The position numbers and the translations under genes were made by a program. Below are positions 38,573-47,871 of a stretch of DNA of 50,542 nt, piece after piece. The notes under the pieces are model-generated. The model made no database searches. It had not been told where the DNA came from and saw only the letters and a program-made list of their open reading frames with translations. Every line of letters starts with the position of its first letter. Within the stretch, counting starts at the first letter, position 1. Origin of the DNA: Planctomycetota bacterium (GTDB taxonomy: Bacteria > Planctomycetota > Planctomycetia > Pirellulales > Pirellulaceae); the NCBI GenBank assembly GCA_029979005.1, contig JAPOIJ010000014.1:1-50542 (forward strand). Reading direction: 5' to 3'.

Positions 38573-39786
38573 ACTCACTACTCAATGAATCAGACTGGCG
38601 ATACGAACTTGACTGGCTCGACAGCCAAAGCGCTACCATGCTTCAACTCGTAGAGAGCTTGGCAAACATCAATTCCGGGACTTTCAATTTAGACGGCTTA
38701 CAGAAAGTTACGGACTACCTGACCGCCGAATTCAGCAAGCTGGATGGAGACCTTGCGATTCTTAAGTCGCGTCCTCAACTGTCAATTAATTCATCAGGAA
38801 AACCAGAAGAACAAACGCTTGGCGATATTATTCATATTTCCAAGCGATCCGATGCCAAGAAAAAGATTCTTCTTTGCATCCACATGGATACCGTCTACTC
38901 CAAAGACCATCCGTTTCAAAAATGCCAGTGGCTCGAGAATGGATACCTCAATGGTCCCGGAGTTGCCGACGCCAAAGGTGGGCTCATCGTCATGCTTTAC
39001 GCATTGTTAGCTTTTGAGAAAAGTCCACTGGCCAAGAATCTTGGATGGGAAGTTCTCATTAATCCAGACGAAGAAATCGGTTCCCCGGGAAGTGTGCATC
39101 TAATTAACGAAATCGCTCAACGGTGCACCGCGGGGCTGTTATTCGAACCAGCCTTACCCGATGGCACACTTGTCTCCTGGCGGAAGGGCTCAGGCAATTT
39201 CACTTTTGTCGCCAAAGGGCGATCCGCTCATTCTGGTCGTGAATTTGAGAAAGGGCGGAACGCCATCGTCGCCATGGCAAAATTAATGGACGCTATTGAT
39301 CAGCTTAACTCCACACCTGACATCACTTACAACGTTGGAAACTTCCAAGGCGGTGGCGCGCTTAACGTGGTTCCGGATCTGGCGATCGGACGGGTCAATG
39401 TCCGTATCAAGACGGTCGAGCAACAAAAACAAGTGGAACAGCAATTCGCAGAACTTGTTAGTCTAGCGAATCAGTCTGATGGGATCTCGATTGATATGCA
39501 CGGCCAATTCAGTTCTCCGCCCAAGCCAATTTCACAGGGCGTCATAGAGCTTCAACATCGGATCAACGAATGTGCGAAAATACTGGAGAAACAGATAAGC
39601 TGGCGGGGTACTGGTGGAGCTTCCGACGGCAACAAATTCGCTGCAGCGGGTCTTCCCAACATCGATACTCTCGGCCCGCGGGGAGGTGACATCCACAGCA
39701 TGGACGAATATCTCATTCCCGAGAGCCTTGCTCCGAGCGCAAAATTAGTTGCGCTAATCTTGCTTAGCTTTGCAAACGAAAATTAG
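38569..39786 (+). CDS. M20-family peptidase/deacylase (glutamate carboxypeptidase-like)
   Basis: A 405-residue cytoplasmic-type zinc hydrolase of the ArgE/DapE/CPG2 family. Candidate metal ligands: His in LCIHMDTVY, Asp in GPGVADAKGG, Glu-Glu in NPDEEIGSPGS, Glu in LLFEPALPDG and His in GGDIHSMDEY. The dimerisation insert has KGRSAHSGREFEKGRNA. Members cleave C-terminal glutamate or remove N-acyl groups from amino acids. The start at 38569 (MNSLLNESD) overlaps the previous stop by four bases; frames open further upstream are read-in. The gene precedes the aminotransferase-astA-astD run by 289 bases, so a role in removing succinyl from succinylglutamate is conceivable but not shown. Confidence 0.85.
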   Translation: MNSLLNESDWRYELDWLDSQSATMLQLVESLANINSGTFNLDGLQKVTDYLTAEFSKLDGDLAILKSRPQLSINSSGKPEEQTLGDIIHISKRSDAKKKILLCIHMDTVYSKDHPFQKCQWLENGYLNGPGVADAKGGLIVMLYALLAFEKSPLAKNLGWEVLINPDEEIGSPGSVHLINEIAQRCTAGLLFEPALPDGTLVSWRKGSGNFTFVAKGRSAHSGREFEKGRNAIVAMAKLMDAIDQLNSTPDITYNVGNFQGGGALNVVPDLAIGRVNVRIKTVEQQKQVEQQFAELVSLANQSDGISIDMHGQFSSPPKPISQGVIELQHRINECAKILEKQISWRGTGGASDGNKFAAAGLPNIDTLGPRGGDIHSMDEYLIPESLAPSAKLVALILLSFANEN

Positions 39787-40075
39787 TTTGGCTTTCAATG
39801 CTGCGTTGAAACAGGGAAGTACCCATTTCACCATAAAAATAACAGGTGAAATAGCAACTCACTCCCAATCGAAGTGGTTCAATCTTGATCTTCATCAGTT
39901 GCGATGGAAAAAGTCGATGTGAAATATGCCAGCGAAGTTCGCCAAACAAAACACCGAGAAAGCAAGATGTCACAACTTCTGTCTTTTTGAAACCACGGTT
40001 TGCACCTAAGATAGTTATAGCGCTAATCACGTTCTCTTTATAAGTTAATTCCTTCGCTATCCAACGAGTCTGAAA
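39787..40075. other. Intergenic region with hairpin before the ast-like run
   Basis: 289 bases. A perfect 8-bp inverted repeat ATTTCACC / GGTGAAAT with a 12-nt AT-rich loop lies at 39825-39852, soon after the M20 stop. A minus-strand 88-codon frame (39764-40030, GTG start) spans the whole gap but shows no domain and overlaps the M20 gene end; I do not call it. The hairpin could be a weak terminator, an attenuator or part of a dispersed repeat. Confidence 0.35.
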
Positions 40076-41473
40076 ATGACCTCCGAACCTTTGCTCGCAG
40101 CCGACAAGCTCAATCAGGACCCTCGCTTAGCCGAGGCAAAAAAGCTCATTCTTGACGCCGTCGCTGAGCATCAAAAAACCCTCGTATCCGTACGCCCCCC
40201 GCGGCCTGAACTAGCGGCCAGTTACGAACAAATGCTGGAGCAATTTGGCTCAATTCGAGGCGGAAAAACCTTCTTTCCTTATTTGGGAAGTGGACTCGGA
40301 AACGGGCCCTTCGTAGAACTCGCTGATGGAAGTGTTAAGCTCGATTTAATTACCGGCATTGGCGTGCATGGCTACGGTCATAGTCACCCCCGCCTAATCA
40401 ATGCCGGCATTGATGCCGCGTTGAGCGATACGGTCATGCAGGGCAACTTGCAACAAAACACCAGCAGTTGCGACATTGTAAAACTACTGACCGATGTTGC
40501 ATGTGAATCTGGAGCGGGCTTAAAACACTGCTTCCTCACCACCAGCGGGGCAATGGCCAACGAAAATTCGCTGAAGATGGCTTTCCAAAAAAATCATCCG
40601 GCCAATCGAGTCATCGCTTTCACCCACTGTTTTGCCGGGCGCACCCTAGGACTAGCTCAGGTAACCGACAAAGCGAAATACCGAGTTGGTTTACCCGATA
40701 CCATTGCAGTCGACTATGTGCCGTTTTTTGATGAAAACAACCCGGAGAAAAGTATCGCCTACGCTGTTCGCCGGATGAAATACCACATCGATCGGTTCCC
40801 TGGAAAACACGCTGCACTTTGGATGGAACTGGTACAGGGCGAAGGTGGCTACTACGAAGGTAATACCGAGTACTTCAAAGCGTTAATTGAAGTTGCTCAT
40901 GAAAATAACATTGCCGTTATTGCAGATGAAGTTCAAACATTCTGCCGCACAACAAGGCCCTATGCTTTCCAGCACTTTGGACTGGATCAGGATGTCGACT
41001 TGGTCACCATTGGAAAAATATCACAAGTCTGCGCGACGCTGTTTACTGACGAATACGCTCCCCAACCTGGTTTAATCAGCCAGACTTTTACCGGGAGCAC
41101 CTGGGCGATTATGGCCGCGCACGCGATTGTATCGGGGTTGATCGAAAACGGTAATTTCGGGCCTGCTGGTAAAAACGTACGCTTCAACCAGTACTTCTCC
41201 AAAGGACTTCAAGCCATTGGTGAAAAATATCCTGGCTCGATTAGTGGCCCTCATGGTGTTGGAGGAATGGTCGCTTTTACACCATTCGATGGCACGCCAG
41301 AGATTGCCAGTGAATTAGTGAAACGACTGTATCACGCTGGACTCATGTCGTTCATGGCCGGTGGTTCTCCGAGCAGGGTTCGCTTTCTCTTGCCGCTGGG
41401 CTGCATAGATGAATCCCACATCGACCTCGCCTGTCAAATCATCGAAAACGTTGTTGCTGAGATGGACAATTAA
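40076..41473 (+). CDS. Class-III PLP aminotransferase (probable succinylornithine/ornithine-type)
   Basis: A 465-residue fold-type I aminotransferase. PLP-site features: SGAMANENSLKMA (phosphate loop), VIADEVQTF (Asp to pyridine N), and the Schiff-base Lys in TIGKISQVCATLF; the GKxxQVC form resembles lysine epsilon-aminotransferase more than classic ArgD/AstC. Other landmarks are GIGVHGYGHSHPRLI and ELVQGEGGYY. Its position directly before astA and astD (93 bases to astA) suggests it does the AstC step, N2-succinylornithine to succinylglutamate semialdehyde, but this is inference from context. Start ATG 40076; the Shine-Dalgarno site is weak. It is the first gene of a four-gene co-directional run. 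Confidence 0.85.
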   Translation: MTSEPLLAADKLNQDPRLAEAKKLILDAVAEHQKTLVSVRPPRPELAASYEQMLEQFGSIRGGKTFFPYLGSGLGNGPFVELADGSVKLDLITGIGVHGYGHSHPRLINAGIDAALSDTVMQGNLQQNTSSCDIVKLLTDVACESGAGLKHCFLTTSGAMANENSLKMAFQKNHPANRVIAFTHCFAGRTLGLAQVTDKAKYRVGLPDTIAVDYVPFFDENNPEKSIAYAVRRMKYHIDRFPGKHAALWMELVQGEGGYYEGNTEYFKALIEVAHENNIAVIADEVQTFCRTTRPYAFQHFGLDQDVDLVTIGKISQVCATLFTDEYAPQPGLISQTFTGSTWAIMAAHAIVSGLIENGNFGPAGKNVRFNQYFSKGLQAIGEKYPGSISGPHGVGGMVAFTPFDGTPEIASELVKRLYHAGLMSFMAGGSPSRVRFLLPLGCIDESHIDLACQIIENVVAEMDN

Positions 41474-41566
41474 ATGGAAGCCTCGCCTCACTGAAGTTTG
41501 CACGAAGCCAAAGATTTTTTACAGCACTCTTTCAAATCCTAAAATCACTCTGCTAACGGCAAAAAC

Positions 41567-42592
41567 ATGTTGATCGTACGAAGAGTTCACGAATCGGATC
41601 TTGACCCGTTATTCGAGTTGATTCAAAAATCTGAATACGGATTAACCACGCTGAAGATTTCGAAAGACGAACTGGAATCCCGAATTGAAAAATCCATTTT
41701 TGCCTTCCAGCAAAAAATGGGAAAGCCAAGTGGCCAGCCTTACGTTTTTGTGATGGAAGATCTGGCTCACGGTAAAATTGTCGGTACCTGCTCGATCTAT
41801 TCAAAGATTGGCGGTTTCGAGCCAATGTATTCTTACGAGATCAAAGAATCTCATCACAACTCGGAAGAACTGGGAGTTTTTAAGACAATCAATGTGCTCC
41901 ATCTTCGCGAGGAACATAACGGGCCGAGCGAAATAGGCAGTCTATTCTTGTCACCGGATTACTGGGGCAATGGTCATGGGAGACTTCTTAGTCTGTCCAG
42001 ATTTCTGTTTATCGCCGAATTCAGAGATCGCTTCGAACAGGAAATGGTTGCCGAAATGCGTGGAGTTGTCGACAAGGATGGTAAATCACCACTTTGGGCT
42101 GCAATTGGCTCACACTTTTTTCAGATCGACTTTCCAAAAGCAGAAACACTTACAAGCCAATCAAAAAAGTTCATCGCAGATTTAATGCCCAAACATCCAA
42201 TCTACATTCCTTTGCTGCCAAAGGACGCGCAAGAGGTCATCGGCCAAGTCCATGCGAACACTCTCCCCGCTTTGAAGGTCCTGGAATCGGAGGGCTTTGA
42301 ATTTCGACAGCTAGTCGATATTTTTGACGGAGGGCCAACGATGCATTGTGAAGTCGATCAAATCCGCGCGGTCGTGGATTCCTCTAGCGGAGTCGTTAAT
42401 TGCATTGAAGATTCGTTCCCAAATGCATCACAACAATTAATCTCCAATGCCAAACTCGACTTCCGAACTTGCCTCGGATCCACGGCTTGGGATCAGGATG
42501 GCGTTACGATTGATCAGGTAACAGCGCTGCGACTCAATCTAAAAATTGGCGATCGTGTCCGTTGCATCAATCTAAAACCCGATCCAAAATGA
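41567..42592 (+). CDS. astA: Arginine/ornithine N-succinyltransferase
   Basis: Transfers succinyl from succinyl-CoA to the alpha-amino group of arginine (some members also ornithine). The 341 residues match AstA length. Family blocks: LHLREEHNGPSEIGSLFLSP, VAEMRGVVDKDGKSPLWAAI, FFQIDFPKAETL, FIADLMPKHPIYIPLLP and VIGQVHANTLPALKVLESEGF, then a C-terminal domain with TAWDQDGVTIDQVTALRLN. Starts at ATG 41567 (MLIVRRVHESDLDPL). The gap to astD is 59 bases. No astB is adjacent, so ornithine as the physiological substrate is a possibility. Confidence 0.93.
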   Translation: MLIVRRVHESDLDPLFELIQKSEYGLTTLKISKDELESRIEKSIFAFQQKMGKPSGQPYVFVMEDLAHGKIVGTCSIYSKIGGFEPMYSYEIKESHHNSEELGVFKTINVLHLREEHNGPSEIGSLFLSPDYWGNGHGRLLSLSRFLFIAEFRDRFEQEMVAEMRGVVDKDGKSPLWAAIGSHFFQIDFPKAETLTSQSKKFIADLMPKHPIYIPLLPKDAQEVIGQVHANTLPALKVLESEGFEFRQLVDIFDGGPTMHCEVDQIRAVVDSSSGVVNCIEDSFPNASQQLISNAKLDFRTCLGSTAWDQDGVTIDQVTALRLNLKIGDRVRCINLKPDPK

Positions 42593-42651
42593 CATAATTC
42601 CAGTCAGAAATCTGCATATTATTTGAATCACAATTCACCCGAAAAGTTTTA

Positions 42652-44127
42652 ATGTTTGAATCCCAACTGCAAATTGGTGGAGATTGGATCGATGGAGCGG
42701 GCGAGGCACTTGAATCAACCTGCCCGGTCGACAACGCTGTGATTTGGTCCGGCAAAACCGCCTCACCATCACAGGTAGACGCTGCCTTTTCAGCGGCCAG
42801 AAATGCATTTGGCCCATGGTGGGATTTGAGTGTTGAATCCCGAATTGAAATTGCTGAAGCCTATCGAGATAATGTCAAAGCATCCGCGGAAGAACTTGCT
42901 CTGCTGATTGCTAAGGAAACGGGAAAACCGATTTGGGAGTCCAAAACAGAAGCCACTGCAGTAGCAGCAAAAGTTGATCTTTCTATCGATGCATTTCGAA
43001 ATCGTCGAGATACAACTCAGTTCGAAATTGCTGGCGGACTTGCCGTTACTCGCTATAAACCGCACGGGGTTTGTGGCATTCTTGGGCCATTTAATTTCCC
43101 AGCTCACCTTGCCAATGGCCATATTGTCCCAGCCCTCATCACGGGCAATGTCTGCATATTCAAACCAAGTGAAATGACGCCGGCTGTAGGGCAATGGATG
43201 GTCATGAAATGGCTCGAATCCGGGCTACCTCCCGGCGTTCTCAATCTTGTCCAGAGCGGGCGCGATGTCGGAGAAGCCATTGCCTCGCATACAGAACTAG
43301 ATGGATTATTCTTTACCGGCTCCAGCGCTGCCGGCAAAGCACTTCACAAAACGCTGGCTCCTTTTCCACAAAAAATTCTTGCACTCGAAATGGGAGGGAA
43401 CAATCCCTTAATTGTGCATGACATAAATGACCTTCAAGCCGCAGCTTATCTGACGGTGCTCTCTGCCTACATGACCGCCGGACAACGATGCACATGCGCT
43501 CGTCGATTGATCCTGATTGATGATGCCGAGGGGCACCAATTTTTGAATGCATTGAAGGATATGATTGAACGAGTCACGTTTGGCTTTTTCGACGACGAAC
43601 CCCAACCGTTCATGGGCACGCTCATTTCTTCAGCGGCAGGCAATCGACTGCTCTCAGCCCAAGCGGACCTAGTCAAGCGCGGTGCACAGCCAATAATCAA
43701 AATGCACAACCATAGAAACTGCGAAGCCTTAATCTCACCTGGATTGCTTGACGTCACCCCCGTCGAGAATCTCGGTGACGAGGAACTTTTTGGGCCCCTT
43801 TTAAATTTGCGATGGGTCAAAAATTTCGATGAAGCTATTCAAGAAGCCAATCACACAAACTACGGGCTGTCCGCAGGACTTCTCAGTGATAACGAGCAAT
43901 ATTATCGACAGTTCATCCATCAAATTCGGGCTGGAATTGTTAACTGGAACCGCCAAACGACCGGCGCCAGTGGCAAACTCCCATTTGGAGGTTGCGGCTT
44001 CAGCGGTAACCATCGGCCTAGCGCTTATTTCGCCGTTGATTATTGCTCCTACCCTGTCGCCTCCATTGAATCCCAAACGCTTGCACTGCCGGAGAAACCG
44101 ATGACCGGTATCCAACTTGGACTGTAG
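42652..44127 (+). CDS. astD: Succinylglutamate-semialdehyde dehydrogenase
   Basis: NAD-dependent aldehyde dehydrogenase that oxidises N-succinylglutamate 5-semialdehyde to N-succinylglutamate. The 491 residues show the ALDH features: GILGPFNFPAHLANGH, GNVCIFKPSE, FTGSSAAGKALH, catalytic Glu in LALEMGGNNPLIV and catalytic Cys in MTAGQRCTCARRLIL. The NFPAHLANGHIVPALI and GQRCTCARRL forms are typical of AstD within the superfamily. It sits right after astA. The fhcB-like gene begins 13 bases downstream, so these are surely co-transcribed. Confidence 0.93.
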   Translation: MFESQLQIGGDWIDGAGEALESTCPVDNAVIWSGKTASPSQVDAAFSAARNAFGPWWDLSVESRIEIAEAYRDNVKASAEELALLIAKETGKPIWESKTEATAVAAKVDLSIDAFRNRRDTTQFEIAGGLAVTRYKPHGVCGILGPFNFPAHLANGHIVPALITGNVCIFKPSEMTPAVGQWMVMKWLESGLPPGVLNLVQSGRDVGEAIASHTELDGLFFTGSSAAGKALHKTLAPFPQKILALEMGGNNPLIVHDINDLQAAAYLTVLSAYMTAGQRCTCARRLILIDDAEGHQFLNALKDMIERVTFGFFDDEPQPFMGTLISSAAGNRLLSAQADLVKRGAQPIIKMHNHRNCEALISPGLLDVTPVENLGDEELFGPLLNLRWVKNFDEAIQEANHTNYGLSAGLLSDNEQYYRQFIHQIRAGIVNWNRQTTGASGKLPFGGCGFSGNHRPSAYFAVDYCSYPVASIESQTLALPEKPMTGIQLGL

Positions 44128-44140
44128 AAAATTTTTTACC

Positions 44141-45402
44141 ATGCAAAAACCAGAAAAATTTGTTTGCGCCGGCTGCACGCTGTTGTGTGATGACATTGAG
44201 ATCGATACACGCGCGGACGACCAACGCCCTAAAAACACTTGCACACTGGGAAATCAGTATTTCGCTCAGCCGACCTCCCCAGCACAGACACACCTCATCG
44301 ATGGCACGGCCGCCACACTCAAACAAGCCGTTAAAGCAGCTGCTGAATTACTTAGAAAATCCAAATCCCCTCTGATCTGCGGCCTCGATCACCTCTCTAC
44401 TGAAGCTCAACAAGCCTCTTGGAAAATTGCGACATTGCGGGAGCGACGGTCGACACGACACTCACAAACTCTGGACGCTCGAGTCTTTTCTCACTTCAAA
44501 AAATTGGCAAAGTCACAGCAACTCTCGGAGAGATCAAAAGCCGCTCCGACCTAGTTGTTTTTTGGTTTTGCGACCCTGAAATAACTCACCCTCGACTACT
44601 AGAGCGGATCAATTCCAAAGCTCCGGATAAATCACAGCGAATCATAGTTGTCGATGACCGGGATACAGCCACTACAAAACTTGCCAATCGCTTTTTCAAG
44701 GTCCCACGTGAAAATGCTGCCGAGTTATTGGTTCACGTTCGAAATCAAGTTGCACAACAAGCCAATATTCAAGCATCAAAATCAGAGCCGGATACGCTAT
44801 CCGCTATTGAGAATACTGCGAACGAGTTAGTCAGAGAACTGGTCAATGCAAAATACGGTTCAATCTTTTTCGGACAAGTTTCCGAACACTCTCGATTTGA
44901 CGTTGCGGGCGATTCCATGGCGAGATTAATTCGCAGCCTTAACGATGTCACCCGATTTGTAAGCCTGAAACTTCGCTCCGACAAAAATGCTCAAAGTGCC
45001 GAAAACGTTCTTGCGTGGAGTAGTGGATTCCCCTTTGCCGTCAATCACAACCTTGGCTATCCACGACAGAACGGGCTGGAATTTTCAGCCGAGTCGATGC
45101 TGGAGCGCCGGCAATGTGATGCCATTCTGCACGCCTCTCACCTCAGTGAAACAGAGCTCGTGGAGCAGCTCCCTCATTCCGCGCGAGCCCATTTTCAAGT
45201 CATCCCGCGGATCGCATTTTCAACTCAAGCAACCGCGGCGAATGTTCACTTCCAAATGGGAATTCCGGGGATCAACGAATCAGGAGAACACTGCCGAATA
45301 GACAACGTGTCCATGCCGCTCAAAAAGATCCACGCTGACGACTGGATTCCCGCCGAAACAATTCTTGATCAGATTCGGCAGGAACTCATCGCCCATTCAT
45401 AA
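44141..45402 (+). pseudogene. fhcB: Formylmethanofuran dehydrogenase subunit B-like gene (fhcB), frameshifted
   Basis: Homologue of the FwdB/FhcB subunit of tetrahydromethanopterin-linked C1 metabolism, where the Fhc complex converts formyl carriers to formate. The first frame starts at ATG 44141 (FVCAGCTLLCDDIEI) and reads to EAQQASWKIA. The second frame picks up at about 44431 with DIAGATVDTTLTN and continues to 45402 (LGEIKSRSDLVVFWFCDPEITHPR, then MGIPGINESGEHCRIDNVSMPL). One missing base after GC at 44429-44430 restores a single product of about 420 residues. Family members lie in fhc clusters; here it ends an ast-like operon. True inactivation, assembly error and programmed frameshift are all possible. 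Confidence 0.8.
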
Positions 45403-45408
45403 ATCAAA

Positions 45409-46674
45409 TTACGATTCGCCTTCGCCAAGAAACAGTGGCTTCAGATGCCGCTCGTAAAGATTTTCGGTTACGTTCCGGCTAATGGCTTCTTCACAGGTGT
45501 CCAACATATCTAAGTAACGGTCACCCATTTTAGCTGCAATCTTATAACCAACATGAAGTAACTGTCGAAAAGATGAATTGAATTCTGGATGCTGTGGGTT
45601 GTGCCGAAGTGCGTTGACGTATTGTGACGAAGTCCATCCAGCGACATCGCTAGGTTGTGGCAAACAAGCTGGATCGATATCAATCACAGTAGCATAAGGC
45701 GCGCAAAGCGCCTCTGAATTCTCAAAAGCCTGTGTATAAACTTCTTTTGCCAATTCAAGGCCTTCACCACCAAACTCGGCAAGCCCAATCAATTCCTCCA
45801 ACCAAGTCGTCCCGGCAGTTTTAATATGCAACCCGGCTCCGGTCTTCTCCAAGGCCCGGCGAATCGGACCATAAATTGAAAATTTATCGCTGCCCGAATG
45901 GACGCTTAATTTAAGATTTCCTGGAAGGCCGTATTGTTTAACCGCGTAAGCAATCACAGCCAGGTCGTCCTCAAACTCCTTTTCGAATTGATTGACATCG
46001 CCCACATAGTCGACTCCTTTATTAAACCGACCGGTGAATTTGGGGGCGATTGTCTGAATTGGAATCCCTTGCTGCGCGACTGCCGCGAGAATCACGAGTA
46101 ATTCGGGAGGCGTTTGAGGACTATCCGTTTCATCCATCGACACCTCAGTGACAAACGTTCCTTCGCCATTCTTGGATACAATGTATCGATAGATTTCGCC
46201 CGCCAACTGCACCGCCTTGAGGTACTGGTTTGCTGTAGCGGCAATGGTCTCGCGTGTCATTTCCAATGGCTCGGAAATCCCTTCTATCGACAATGATCCG
46301 ACTAAGTCGGAGACAGAATCGACGAATGCCTCAACCTCCGCTGCATCCGACGGTTGACCAATCGCGTCCGCAACGTCGATCGTATAAAAATTACTACTGT
46401 CGAGAAATGGATCTACAATTTCGAGATTAATGTGATCAGCATCCACGTAATGAGATTTCTCCCATCCTAGTTCACGAACGGCTGCATCCGCGGCGGCTCG
46501 ACAACTAGCAACCTCGGAACCGATGGTTTGATGCTCGCGATTAGACTTATTCCAGACAGGAACAATCTCTACCCCCTGTTCAGCAGCTTTCATAATCGCC
46601 GCTAATTGCGCTTTTCCTTGGTGGGCAAACCGATCGCCTACGCCAAATGAAAACTTTTCAATAACAAGTGCCAT
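45409..46674 (-). CDS. uxaE: Tagaturonate epimerase (UxaE family)
   Basis: Epimerises D-tagaturonate and D-fructuronate in uronate breakdown. The 421 residues match the UxaE family of Thermotoga maritima: FGVGDRFAHQGKAQL at the N-terminus, then TEVSMDETDSPQTPPELL, APKFTGRFNKGVDYVGD, LSVHSGSDKFSIYGPI and LHIKTAGTTWLEEL, blocks that hold the metal and substrate residues. The ATG at 46674 has AGGA about eight bases upstream. It is the last gene of a minus-strand run and lies 74 bases after a dehydrogenase that may make its substrate. Its 3' end is 6 bases from the convergent fhcB-like gene. Confidence 0.9.
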   Translation of the reverse strand: MALVIEKFSFGVGDRFAHQGKAQLAAIMKAAEQGVEIVPVWNKSNREHQTIGSEVASCRAAADAAVRELGWEKSHYVDADHINLEIVDPFLDSSNFYTIDVADAIGQPSDAAEVEAFVDSVSDLVGSLSIEGISEPLEMTRETIAATANQYLKAVQLAGEIYRYIVSKNGEGTFVTEVSMDETDSPQTPPELLVILAAVAQQGIPIQTIAPKFTGRFNKGVDYVGDVNQFEKEFEDDLAVIAYAVKQYGLPGNLKLSVHSGSDKFSIYGPIRRALEKTGAGLHIKTAGTTWLEELIGLAEFGGEGLELAKEVYTQAFENSEALCAPYATVIDIDPACLPQPSDVAGWTSSQYVNALRHNPQHPEFNSSFRQLLHVGYKIAAKMGDRYLDMLDTCEEAISRNVTENLYERHLKPLFLGEGES

Positions 46675-46748
46675 TTTTTATTTCCTATGATATTTGTGCC
46701 GTCTCTCATGGTTGGGAGGGGCGTGTAGTTTCTATATTGCTATTAGTG

Positions 46749-47768
46749 CTACGCATCTAAATCAATTTGAATTTTGGTAATACTACCGGGATCGGCAGCC
46801 CAGGCATCCATCGCTGCAGGTGCTTCCAGCATGGGTACTGTTTTTGTAATCACCGAATCGAGTGGAAAACTACCGGACTCAAGCATGGTGATCACGTCTC
46901 GAAAATCTTCGGGCAAAGCATTTCGCGACCCGCGAATATCCAGCTCTTTCAATACGAAAAATTTCGTTTCATATTCTATCGGTGCTTTTGCCCAACCAAT
47001 GTAGACCACTCGCCCCGCAAAGCAGACTTCCTCAACCGCCATCCGATAAGTTGCTGGATGCCCTACAGCTTCGATGATTACGTCCGGCCCATGCCCGCCG
47101 GTAAGCTCCTTTAACCGATCGCCTACATTCTCTCGACTCGAATTAATGAACTCGCTCGCACCACAGGCCTGTGCAACGGACGACTTGCTGTCTTCAATAT
47201 CGATTGCGATGACTCGGGCACTACGAAACTTTGCGCCGGCAATGACCCCCAAGCCAATCGCACCACAACCAATTACTGCAACGGTATCGCTTTCTGAAAC
47301 CTGACCTCGGGCTACCGCATGAAAACCGACAGTCAATGGCTCAACCAATGCCAATTCCTGTAAGGACAGCTTTTCAGAAGCGATCAACTTTTCGACTGGA
47401 GCGGTGGCGTATTCACACAGCATCCCCTCGCGTTGAACGCCAAGCGTTTCATTGTTCATACAGCAGTTAAATCGTTCTTTCTGACACGCTGAACACTCAC
47501 CGCAACTGGAATAAGGGATCACGAGAACCTCTTGACCAATGGTCCATCCCTGCACATCAGCGCCAAGTTCCACAATCGTCGCACCTATTTCGTGGCCCGG
47601 CACGCGTGGATAAGTAACTAAAGGATTTAGCCCTTTAAATGCCCCAAGATCGCTGCCGCAATATCCAACACGATTGACTTTCAACAGAACCTCACCTCGA
47701 TTGGGCGTTGGCTTCTCTCGTTCGGCAATGCAAACGACACCCGGTTTTGAAATTTCGATCGCTTTCAT
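46749..47768 (-). CDS. Zinc-dependent medium-chain dehydrogenase, L-galactonate 5-dehydrogenase-like
   Basis: A 339-residue NAD(P)-dependent alcohol dehydrogenase. Catalytic zinc: Cys in YCGSD and His-Glu in PGHEIG; structural zinc: [14 protein letters not shown]; Rossmann motif GCGAIGLGV. Segments such as [25 protein letters not shown] ... NCC and [10 protein letters not shown] closely resemble E. coli LgoD, which oxidises L-galactonate to D-tagaturonate, the substrate of the UxaE protein encoded next. This link is inferred from remembered sequence and adjacency. The ATG at 47768 (MKAIEIS) is the natural family start; the frame is open further upstream. Gap to uxaE 74 bases. Confidence 0.85.
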   Translation of the reverse strand: MKAIEISKPGVVCIAEREKPTPNRGEVLLKVNRVGYCGSDLGAFKGLNPLVTYPRVPGHEIGATIVELGADVQGWTIGQEVLVIPYSSCGECSACQKERFNCCMNNETLGVQREGMLCEYATAPVEKLIASEKLSLQELALVEPLTVGFHAVARGQVSESDTVAVIGCGAIGLGVIAGAKFRSARVIAIDIEDSKSSVAQACGASEFINSSRENVGDRLKELTGGHGPDVIIEAVGHPATYRMAVEEVCFAGRVVYIGWAKAPIEYETKFFVLKELDIRGSRNALPEDFRDVITMLESGSFPLDSVITKTVPMLEAPAAMDAWAADPGSITKIQIDLDA

Positions 47769-47871
47769 TTCAACCACTCTTCTCACTTTGCAATTATTGG
47801 GAGGCAAGGGTCAGAATTCCAAATCCCCGCCCCGAAAACTATCGTCTCAGTACTATCGGTTTATAACTTCG

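Noticed and set aside
39764..40030. 88-codon minus-strand frame between the M20 peptidase and aminotransferase genes
   Set aside because: No recognisable domain, and it overlaps the 3' end of the M20 gene; kept only as an observation.
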